In this document: one piece after another, positions 1 through 6,621 of the stretch
Layout: each line of letters opens with the position of its first letter
How positions within the stretch are numbered: position 1 is the first letter of the stretch
Assembly: GCA_013824055.1 (NCBI GenBank)
Contig: PNNE01000205.1
Coordinates: 1-6,621 of the forward strand
Length of the DNA stretch: 6,621 bases
Direction of reading: 5' to 3'
DNA from: Rhodobacter sp.
Lineage (GTDB): Bacteria > Pseudomonadota > Alphaproteobacteria > Rhodobacterales > Rhodobacteraceae
Program-made: the position numbers and the translations under genes
The notes under the pieces: model-generated
Database searches by the model: none
Seen by the model: the letters and a program-made list of their open reading frames with translations, nothing else
Told to the model about the DNA's origin: nothing

Positions 1-38
1 CCATGCCTGCGCGCGGACACAAGCCGGACGCCTGCGCC

Positions 39-3000
39 CTATTCGGCCGCGTGCGGTTTTTGCGCAGGACGGGCGAGGGCGTCTTCCAGCAGCGAGATCC
101 GGCCCTGCAAGAGTGCCACGTCGACCTGGTTGCGGGCGATGGTGTCGGCCAGGACCAGCGGGTCGGGGGCGACGGGTTCGACGTCCTTCTTGCCGATGAA
201 ACGCCCCAGCGCCCAGGAGAGGAAGCGCGACAGGTCGTCCATCGCCAGATACATCGACGGCACCACGACCAGGCTCAGGACCGTCGAGACGATGATCCCG
301 CCCATCACGGCGATGGCCATCGGGGCGCGGAAGGCCCCCCCTTCGCCGACACCCAGCGCCGAGGGCAGCATCCCGGCCGACATGGCGATCGAGGTCATGA
401 CGATGGGGCGCGCGCGCTTGTGACCGGCCTCGATCACCGCCTCGATCCGGTCCATGCCACGGACCCGCATCTCGATGGCGAAGTCGATCAGCAGGATCGC
501 GTTCTTCGCCACGATCCCCATCAGCATCAGGATGCCGATCAGCACCGGCATCGACAGCGGGTTCTGCGTGATGATCAGCGCCGCGGCCACACCGCCCACC
601 GACAGAAGCAGCGAGAAGATGATGGTGATCGGCTGCAGGACCGAGTGGAACAGAAGGATCAGCACGAACATCATCAAGAGGACGCCCAGGATCATCGCGT
701 TCTGGAAGCTGCCCAGCAGCTCGGCCTGGACCTCGGCGTCGCCCGAAGGCGTGACCTGGACCGAAGCGGGCAGGCCCAGGGTCGGCAGGATCTCATGGAA
801 GCGGGCGGTGGCCTGGTCCAGCACGTAGCCCGGCGCGATGTCGGCGCCCAGCGTGGCGACGCGCAGGCGGTTCAGGCGCTTCACCACCGAGGGGCCTTCG
901 GCGACCTCGACCGTGGCGACGGTCGCCAGCGGCACCGGGCCGCTTGCGGTCATCACCCTCAGGGCCGAAATCCGGGCGAGGTTGTCGCGCGACGCTTCGT
1001 CCAGCTGCACCCGGATCGGGATCAGCCGGTTGTCGATGGACAGCTTGCCAAGGGCTGCCGAGACATCGCCGATGGTGGCGACGCGGACCACGGCGGCAAT
1101 CTGCTGGACGGTGACGCCCAGACGCGCCGCCTCGTCGGCCTTGGGCGTGATCTGGATTTCGGGCCGGGGCAGGGCGGCCTCGGTCGAGGTGTTGAGGAAC
1201 ATCGGTTCGTCCCGCAGCGCCACTTCGATCTGCTGGATGGCGCGGTTCAGGTCGTCCTCGTCGTCCGACAGGATGTCATAGCTGAACGGACGCGCGCCGC
1301 CGCCCATCGTCGCGGCCTTGAAGGCGCGGACGTCGGGGATGGTCTTCAGCGCCTCGAACACCTCGGTCTCGATCTCGCTTTGCGGGCGGATGCGGCCCTC
1401 GGACGGGATTTCGGGGATCAGGGCGCCGATGCCGGGCAGGGCTTCGCCAAGCTCGATCAGCTTGCGCTGCAACCCGTTGTCCAGCCGGTCCAGGATGATG
1501 GTAAAGGTGGCGCGGCGGGTGTCGCGTTCGCCAAGCGGGGTCGAGCCGCCGATGACCAGGACGGATTGGACGCCGTCGATGTCCTTGACGATCTCGCGCA
1601 TCGCGTCGGTGGTGGCCGCCGTGTCGTCGAGGGTGGAGCCTGGGGGCAGTTCCACCGAGACGACGATGCGGCTTTCATCCTCGGGCGGGAACAGGCTGCC
1701 GGGGACCTGCAGCATGGCGATGACCGAGAAGATCACCACGATCACGGCGACGACCAGGGTGATGTAGTAGGTCGGCACCGCCAGCCAGCGGCGGGTCTTC
1801 GAGCGGCGGACCTTCGTGGTCGCGTGGACAAGCCACAGGTAGCCGCGCATGATCGCGCCGTCGCTCTGATCCTCGTGCCCCTGGGCGTCCTTGGTCCGCA
1901 TGAGGTAGGCGGCCATCATCGGTGTGATCAGGCGCGCGACCAGCAGCGAGAACAGGACGGCGATGGCGACAGTCAGGCCGAATTGCTGGAAATACTGGCC
2001 GGGAATACCGGGCATGAAGCTGACGGGGACAAAGACCGCGACGATGGTGAAGGTGGTGGCGATGACGGCAAGGCCGATCTCGTCCGCGGCCTCGATCGCG
2101 GCGCGGTAGGGGGTCTTGCCCATGCGGATGTGGCGGGCGATGTTCTCGATCTCGACGATGGCGTCATCGACCAGGATGCCGGTCGCCAGCGTCAGGGCCA
2201 GGAAGCTGACCAGGTTCAGCGAAAAGCCCAGCATGTCCATCAGCCAGAAGGTCGGGATCGCCGACAAGGGCAGCGCCACGGCCGCGATCAGCGTGGCACG
2301 CCAGTTCCGCAGAAAGGCCAGCACGACGAGGATGGCCAGAATCCCGCCTTCCAGCAGGGTGTGGATGGCGGCCTTGTAGTTGCCGTAGGTGTAAAAGACG
2401 GAATCGTCGACCATCGTGATGCCGACGTTGGGGAATTGCTGGCGCAGGTCCTCGACCACCCCGTTGGTGATCTCGGCCACCGAGACCTCGGACGCGCCCT
2501 TCGAGCGGAAGACAAGGAAGGTGACACCCGGCTCGCCGTTGATGCGGCTGAAGCTTTTCAGCTCTTCATAGCTGTCGATCACCTGGCCAAGGTCGGACAG
2601 TTTGACAAAGCGCCCCGAGGGCAGCGCGATGGTGGTGTTGGCAAGGCTTTCGACGGTGCCGCTGTCGCCCAGAGTGCGGATCACCTGTTCGCCGGTGCCA
2701 AGGCTGATCCGTCCGGCGCCAAGGTTGGCGTTGGTCTGGGCGATCTGGGCGCTGATCGCCTGGGCGGTCACGCCGAAGCTGTCCAGCCGCACGGGGTCGA
2801 GTTCGACCCGGATCTCGCGGTCGGCCCCGCCGATCCGGGTGACGCGGCCGACGCCGGGCTTGCCCTGCAACGCGCGGGTGACGGTGTTGTCGACGAACCA
2901 CGAGATTTCCTCCATCGTCATGTCGGGGGCGGTGACCGAGAAGGTCATGATCGCCTGGCCCTCGACGTCGATGCGGGTGACGATGGGGGCCTCGATCCCG

Positions 3001-3362
3001 CCCGGCAGGTCGCCGCGGATCTGGTCGACGGCGTCCTTGACGTCCTGGACGGCCTTGTCGGTCGGCACGTCCATCCGGAATTCGATGACGGTGGTAGAGA
3101 CCCCGTCGGTCACGGTCGAGGTGACACGCTTGGCGCCGGTCAGCCCCGCGACGGCATCCTCGATTTCCTTGGTGATCTGGCTTTCCATCTCGGCCGGGGC
3201 CGCGCCCGACTGGGCGACGGAAACGGCAACCAGGGGCACGTCGATGTTCGGGAAGCGGGTGATCGGCAGGGCATTGAAGCTTTGCCAGCCCAGGACCAGC
3301 AGCAGGAAGAAGCCAAGCAGCGGCGCGACCGGATTGCGGATCGACCAGGCGGAGAAGTTCAT
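39..3362 (-). CDS. RND-family (HAE-1/AcrB-like) efflux transporter, inner-membrane permease subunit
   Basis: Proton-driven inner-membrane pump of a tripartite drug or lipophile efflux complex, 1107 aa. It shows the RND plan: TM1 at about 10-30, a large periplasmic domain, TM2-6 at about 336-484, TM7 at about 530-551, a second periplasmic domain, and TM8-12 at about 886-1038. The proton relay is intact: Asp399-Asp400 in TM4 (VDDAIVEIENI), Lys953 in TM10 (VAKNAILLIDF), and Arg983 and Thr990 in TM11 (RARPIVMTS), matching AcrB D407/D408, K940, R971 and T978. AcrB has about 1049 residues; the excess here is a C-terminal cytoplasmic tail (about 1040-1107) with heptads I1075-V1082-I1089-L1096. The switch loop (607-617) is charged and lacks AcrB's phenylalanines. 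The ATG follows a strong ribosome site, 11 bases after the adaptor stop. The stop is TAG; no terminator is visible in the 38 bases beyond it. Family assignment is firm; the substrate is unknown. Confidence 0.96.
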   Translation of the reverse strand: MNFSAWSIRNPVAPLLGFFLLLVLGWQSFNALPITRFPNIDVPLVAVSVAQSGAAPAEMESQITKEIEDAVAGLTGAKRVTSTVTDGVSTTVIEFRMDVPTDKAVQDVKDAVDQIRGDLPGGIEAPIVTRIDVEGQAIMTFSVTAPDMTMEEISWFVDNTVTRALQGKPGVGRVTRIGGADREIRVELDPVRLDSFGVTAQAISAQIAQTNANLGAGRISLGTGEQVIRTLGDSGTVESLANTTIALPSGRFVKLSDLGQVIDSYEELKSFSRINGEPGVTFLVFRSKGASEVSVAEITNGVVEDLRQQFPNVGITMVDDSVFYTYGNYKAAIHTLLEGGILAILVVLAFLRNWRATLIAAVALPLSAIPTFWLMDMLGFSLNLVSFLALTLATGILVDDAIVEIENIARHIRMGKTPYRAAIEAADEIGLAVIATTFTIVAVFVPVSFMPGIPGQYFQQFGLTVAIAVLFSLLVARLITPMMAAYLMRTKDAQGHEDQSDGAIMRGYLWLVHATTKVRRSKTRRWLAVPTYYITLVVAVIVVIFSVIAMLQVPGSLFPPEDESRIVVSVELPPGSTLDDTAATTDAMREIVKDIDGVQSVLVIGGSTPLGERDTRRATFTIILDRLDNGLQRKLIELGEALPGIGALIPEIPSEGRIRPQSEIETEVFEALKTIPDVRAFKAATMGGGARPFSYDILSDDEDDLNRAIQQIEVALRDEPMFLNTSTEAALPRPEIQITPKADEAARLGVTVQQIAAVVRVATIGDVSAALGKLSIDNRLIPIRVQLDEASRDNLARISALRVMTASGPVPLATVATVEVAEGPSVVKRLNRLRVATLGADIAPGYVLDQATARFHEILPTLGLPASVQVTPSGDAEVQAELLGSFQNAMILGVLLMMFVLILLFHSVLQPITIIFSLLLSVGGVAAALIITQNPLSMPVLIGILMLMGIVAKNAILLIDFAIEMRVRGMDRIEAVIEAGHKRARPIVMTSIAMSAGMLPSALGVGEGGAFRAPMAIAVMGGIIVSTVLSLVVVPSMYLAMDDLSRFLSWALGRFIGKKDVEPVAPDPLVLADTIARNQVDVALLQGRISLLEDALARPAQKPHAAE

Positions 3363-3369
3363 GGTCGCG

Positions 3370-3375
3370 CTCCTC
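3370..3375 (-). promoter_or_regulatory. Ribosome binding site of the permease gene
   Basis: GAGGAG on the minus strand, seven bases before the permease ATG at 3362. It overlaps the adaptor's TGA stop (3374-3376), which is typical of translationally linked genes in one transcript and supports this permease start. Confidence 0.8.
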
Positions 3376-4561
3376 AGTTCACGGCGGCGGGGGCGGGGAC
3401 CGGGTTGATCCGGTCGCCGGGACGGACGAAGGCGCCGGCCTTGGTCACGACAAGATCGCCCTGGTTCAGCCCCTCGGTGATCTCGACCAGGCCGCCGTCG
3501 CGGATGCCGGTCTTGACGGCGACACGCTCGACGACGCCATCGGTGACGCGCATCACGGTGGCCCCCTCGGTCGAAGAGCCGATGGCGGTGACGGGGACGG
3601 CCAGGGCTTCGGTCCGGGCCGCCAGGATCTCGGCCTCGACGAACATGCCGGTGCGCAGCGACGCGTTGGAGCTGTCCACCGTGATCCGGGCACGGCCCAG
3701 ACGCGTCACCGGGTCGATCGAGGGCTCGACCAGGCGCAGGGTGCCTTCCAGCACGCCGTCCATGCCGACAGCGCGCAGCTGCGCCGTCTGGCCGGGGGCA
3801 AGGCGCAACAGGTCCGTCTCGGCGACATCGGCGCGCAGTTCCAGGGCCGCGTCACGGGTGATGACGAACATCGGCTGGCCCGCCGCCGTGGCGATGGCAC
3901 CGATCCTGGCGTTGCGCGCGACGATCTTGCCGGCGACGGGGGCCTTCACTTCGGTGCGGGACAGCATCAGGGCCACATTCTCCAGCCGCGCCTCGGCCAG
4001 GGCCAGTTGCGCGCGGGCGGATTCAAGGCCCTGGGTGGCGACCATGACGCGGGCATCGGCCGAAAGCGCGGCTGCGCGCGCCGTATCGGCCTGGGCCTGG
4101 GGCGCGGTGCCCTGTTCGCGCAGTCTGGCCGTGCGGTCGGCGACACGCTGCGCCTCATCCCGTGCGGTCTGGGCTTCGACGAGCTGGGCTTCGGCCTGGG
4201 CGATGCTGGACTTCGCGGCGGCGAGCGAGGCGGCGGTTTCGGACTTCTGCAACTCCAGCGTGGTCCTGGACAGGACAGCCAGCACCTGGCCCTCGGTCAC
4301 CATGTCGCCCACGTCGACCAGAAGCTGGTCCAGCGGCTGACCTTCGACCAGGGGGGCGACCTGCACCTCTTCGACGGCGGCGATCAGGCCCGAGGCGATG
4401 ATCCGGTCGGACAGCTGCGCCAGATCCACCGTGCTGACCGTGATCGCGGGCAGAACCGGGGCGGCCTCGGGGATGTTCTCGGCGGCGACAGCCTCTTGCG
4501 CCTGGGCGGGCAGAAGCGGGGCGAAGGCCAGGAGTGCGGCAAGGATCAAAGTCGGGCGCAT
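3374..4561 (-). CDS. RND efflux periplasmic adaptor subunit (membrane fusion protein, HlyD/AcrA type)
   Basis: Bridges the inner-membrane permease to an outer-membrane channel in a tripartite efflux pump. The product is 395 aa from the ATG at 4561. The N-terminus is a Sec signal peptide (MRPTLILAALL...LLPAQA, cleavage likely after Ala21), with no lipobox cysteine, so it is probably soluble in the periplasm rather than lipid-anchored like AcrA or MexA. Two half-lipoyl segments (about 63-99, with VAPLVEGQPLDQLLVDVGDMVTEGQVL, shown here only by its ends VAPLVEG and TEGQVL; and about 203-235, TEVKAPVAGKIVARNARIG) flank an Ala/Glu/Gln-rich alpha-helical hairpin (about 102-200). A beta-barrel (about 238-315) and a membrane-proximal domain (about 318-385) follow. 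An in-frame ATG at 4600 would overlap the repressor gene by 35 bases and bury the signal peptide behind 13 extra residues; 4561 has AGAAGG eight bases upstream and is preferred. Four bases separate it from the repressor stop. Confidence 0.94.
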   Translation of the reverse strand: MRPTLILAALLAFAPLLPAQAQEAVAAENIPEAAPVLPAITVSTVDLAQLSDRIIASGLIAAVEEVQVAPLVEGQPLDQLLVDVGDMVTEGQVLAVLSRTTLELQKSETAASLAAAKSSIAQAEAQLVEAQTARDEAQRVADRTARLREQGTAPQAQADTARAAALSADARVMVATQGLESARAQLALAEARLENVALMLSRTEVKAPVAGKIVARNARIGAIATAAGQPMFVITRDAALELRADVAETDLLRLAPGQTAQLRAVGMDGVLEGTLRLVEPSIDPVTRLGRARITVDSSNASLRTGMFVEAEILAARTEALAVPVTAIGSSTEGATVMRVTDGVVERVAVKTGIRDGGLVEITEGLNQGDLVVTKAGAFVRPGDRINPVPAPAAVN

Positions 4562-4565
4562 GGGC

Positions 4566-5198
4566 TTAGCCTTCTGCTGTGTCGTTGGAAACATGGGCAA
4601 GGATGCCGTCGATCACGGCGACGACCTGCGCGGCAAGGGCGGGACTGGCCGGGCCGCACTGGGCGGTGCGGGTCGCCATCGCCTTCACCAGCATCACCAG
4701 CATCTGGCACTGGCCTTCATAGCGGGCACGGGCGTCTTCAAGCGGGCGGCGGGTGGCGTGGGCGAAGATCGCGGTCAGGAGGGAGACGATGGTTTCCTCC
4801 ATCTGGCGCGCGACCTCGCCGATTTCCGGCTTGCGGATCGCGGCGGCGGTGATCTCGGCCCAGAGCTGGCCGTCCTTCATCGACTCTTCGCTGAAATGGG
4901 TCAGGATGCGCTCGCGCAGGCAGAGCATCGGGGTGTCCGACGTCTGGATCTGCGCGAACTCGCCCTGAATCTCGGCCAGGTCATAGCCGCACATCGCCTG
5001 GACGATGGCGGCCTTGGACGGAAAGTAGCGGTAGAAGTTTCCCACGCTCATCCCCGCGGCGCGGGCAAGGTCCTGCATCGAGGCACCGTCAAAGCCCTTT
5101 TCGGCAAAGGCCTGACGGATCGACGCCAGAATCTCGTGGCTGCGCGCGTCAGCCGCAGGACCGGGGGTGCCGGTGACGGGATCGGGCAGGTGGGGCAT
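4566..5198 (-). CDS. TetR/AcrR-family transcriptional repressor of the efflux operon
   Basis: DNA-binding one-component regulator, 210 aa. The N-terminal TetR domain covers about residues 19-70: a first helix (HEILASIRQAFAEKGFDGAS), then the helix-turn-helix (MQDLARAAGMSVGNFYRYF, about 41-59) and the family signature FPSKAAIV (59-66). Residues after about 75 form the variable helical ligand-binding and dimerisation domain, which I cannot assign to a ligand class. It is the first gene of the efflux operon, in the same direction as the adaptor and permease, with its TAA stop four bases before the adaptor start. A 16-bp palindrome sits 14 bases upstream of its ATG, at the predicted transcription start, so self-repression and repression of the whole operon, relieved by a pump substrate, is the likely mode. 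The ribosome site is weak (AGG, nine bases upstream), which may keep repressor levels low relative to the pump proteins. Confidence 0.93.
   Translation of the reverse strand: MPHLPDPVTGTPGPAADARSHEILASIRQAFAEKGFDGASMQDLARAAGMSVGNFYRYFPSKAAIVQAMCGYDLAEIQGEFAQIQTSDTPMLCLRERILTHFSEESMKDGQLWAEITAAAIRKPEIGEVARQMEETIVSLLTAIFAHATRRPLEDARARYEGQCQMLVMLVKAMATRTAQCGPASPALAAQVVAVIDGILAHVSNDTAEG
4570..4575 (-). promoter_or_regulatory. Ribosome binding site that fixes the adaptor start
   Basis: AGAAGG on the minus strand lies eight bases before the ATG at 4561 and inside the last codons of the repressor gene. The alternative upstream ATG at 4600 has no comparable site, so this site argues for the shorter adaptor with its signal peptide at the very N-terminus. 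Confidence 0.7.
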
Positions 5199-5212
5199 GT
5201 CAGCGGGCCTGA

Positions 5213-5228
5213 GAATGAACGTTCATTC
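5213..5228. promoter_or_regulatory. Palindromic operator, probable TetR-repressor binding site
   Basis: GAATGAACGTTCATTC is a perfect 16-bp palindrome with no central spacer. It is an AT-rich island in G+C-rich DNA, 14 bases upstream of the repressor ATG. Size, symmetry and position match operators of TetR-family efflux repressors. It would cover the predicted minus-strand transcription start. The tgt start is 125 bases away on the other side, so control of tgt is possible but less likely. That it binds this repressor is an inference from location. Confidence 0.75.
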
Positions 5229-5232
5229 ACGC

Positions 5233-5260
5233 CAGATAGCGGAGCTTTCGCCGAGGTCAA
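5233..5260 (-). promoter_or_regulatory. Candidate sigma-70-type promoter of the tetR-adaptor-permease operon
   Basis: On the minus strand TTGACC (5260-5255) and TATCTG (5238-5233) are separated by 16 bases. The -35 element is five of six to consensus; the -10 is weak (three of six), which is common in G+C-rich alphaproteobacteria. Transcription would start near 5226, inside the palindrome, giving a leader of under 30 bases. The agreement between promoter and operator position is the main support. Confidence 0.45.
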
Positions 5261-5338
5261 GTGGCATTACGGCACAAGGGCCGCGCCGGATGTGTTGTGC
5301 TTCACTTTTCTGCCGATTTGGCCCAAAGGGGCGGCAGC

Positions 5339-5345
5339 AGAAGGA
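5339..5345 (+). promoter_or_regulatory. Ribosome binding site that fixes the tgt start
   Basis: AGAAGGA ends eight bases before the ATG at 5354. An ATG at 5349 is in another frame, and a GTG at 5261 in the tgt frame would add 31 residues that do not resemble Tgt. No clear promoter for tgt was found in the 155-bp gap; the stretch at about 5291-5320 is somewhat AT-richer but has no convincing -35/-10 pair. Confidence 0.7.
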
Positions 5346-5353
5346 CGAATGGC

Positions 5354-6480
<1,127 letters not shown>

Positions 6481-6484
<4 letters not shown>

Positions 6485-6550
6485 CATCGAACTGGCCTGA
6501 CATCGAACTGGCCTGACATCGAACTGGCCTGACATCGAACTGGCCTGACA
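6481..6550. repeat. 16-bp perfect tandem repeat, 4.4 copies, overlapping the tgt stop
   Basis: The unit CTGACATCGAACTGGC occurs four times without a mismatch (starts at 6481, 6497, 6513, 6529) and ends with a six-base partial copy (6545-6550). The tgt TGA stop (6482-6484) lies in unit one. The 16 bases just before it (6465-6480), the end of tgt itself, match the unit at 11 of 16 positions, and read in the matching register the unit encodes DIELA-stop against the real end DIEPA-stop. Because 16 is not a multiple of three, the repeated TGA closes all three forward frames. Each junction creates GGCC, but I see no strong hairpin within a unit. The repeat is seen directly; its origin from the tgt end is an inference. 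Confidence 0.95.
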
Positions 6551-6595
6551 AGCCACCCGCGCGAACCCGGCCTGTGCGCCAATGCAGAGCGGTAT

Positions 6596-6620
6596 CCCGC
6601 CATGCGCTGGTTGTGGCGGG
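6596..6620. other. G+C-rich inverted repeat at the right edge, possible terminator
   Basis: CCCGCCA (6596-6602) and TGGCGGG (6614-6620) can form a perfect 7-bp stem with an 11-base loop. It lies 112 bases after the tgt stop. The window ends one base later, so a following T-run, needed to call an intrinsic terminator, cannot be seen. It also contains an ATG (6602) that could begin a rightward gene, with no good ribosome site before it. The role is left open. Confidence 0.3.
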
Positions 6621-6621
6621 C

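Noticed and set aside
1..38. Terminator or next minus-strand gene beyond the permease stop
   Set aside because: The 38 bases contain an 8-bp direct repeat (GCCTGCGC at 5-12 and 30-37) but no hairpin with a T-run. The ATG at 4-2 has an AGG only one base away, too close to serve as its ribosome site.
3..4340. A 1445-codon stop-free plus-strand frame antisense to the permease and most of the adaptor
   Set aside because: Its translation is dominated by Asp, Arg, Gln, Gly and His with no domain, a typical antisense product of G+C-rich genes. Opposite the permease it is codon-aligned, so it stays open simply because the permease uses no TTA, CTA or TCA codons. The minus-strand genes have full family motifs and ribosome sites.
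4562..4600. Longer adaptor starting at the ATG at 4600
   Set aside because: It would overlap the repressor gene, put 13 non-conserved residues before a clear signal peptide and lacks a ribosome site; 4561 has all three in its favour.
5261..5353. Longer Tgt starting at a GTG at 5261
   Set aside because: The 31 extra residues do not resemble Tgt and the start lies near the opposing promoter; the ATG at 5354 has AGAAGGA at proper spacing and the expected Tgt N-terminus.
6602..6621. Start of a rightward gene at the ATG at 6602
   Set aside because: Only six codons are visible, with no convincing ribosome site, and the ATG lies inside an inverted repeat; it cannot be supported from this window.

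Overview
The window comes from a G+C-rich bacterial chromosome, roughly two thirds G+C by eye, with strong third-position G/C bias. The 1107-codon permease contains no TTA, CTA or TCA codons. The gene types, the style of the Tgt protein and the codon use suggest an alphaproteobacterium, most likely of the Rhodobacter/Paracoccus/Roseobacter group. That placement is an inference; no rRNA or other marker gene is present.

Layout. Positions 39-5198 on the minus strand hold a compact three-gene efflux operon, read right to left: a TetR-family repressor (4566-5198), a periplasmic adaptor of the HlyD/AcrA type (3374-4561) and an RND inner-membrane transporter of the AcrB/HAE-1 type (39-3362). The intergenic gaps are 4 and 11 bases, each downstream gene has a good Shine-Dalgarno sequence, and no promoter or terminator is seen between genes. 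A perfect 16-bp palindrome lies 14 bases upstream of the repressor start, at the predicted transcription start, so the operon is probably repressed by its own first gene product. No outer-membrane TolC-like channel is encoded in the window; the 38 bases left of the permease stop show neither a terminator nor a convincing next gene.

After a 155-bp divergent intergenic region, tgt (tRNA-guanine transglycosylase, queuosine pathway) runs rightward at 5354-6484. It is complete, with all catalytic and zinc-binding residues, and appears functionally unrelated to the efflux operon. Its stop codon lies in the first unit of a perfect 16-bp tandem repeat (6481-6550, 4.4 copies) that looks like a repeated copy of the tgt 3' end. 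The last 70 bases hold a G+C-rich inverted repeat and no recognisable gene.

Most notable points: (1) the permease has a cytoplasmic C-terminal tail of about 68 residues with a short heptad-repeat segment containing the trimer-specifying pattern R-h-x-x-h-E, which fits a homotrimeric pump; (2) the tandem repeat built on the tgt stop codon; (3) a permease drug pocket in which most AcrB aromatic residues are replaced and the switch loop is charged. No wholly new multigene system is evident.
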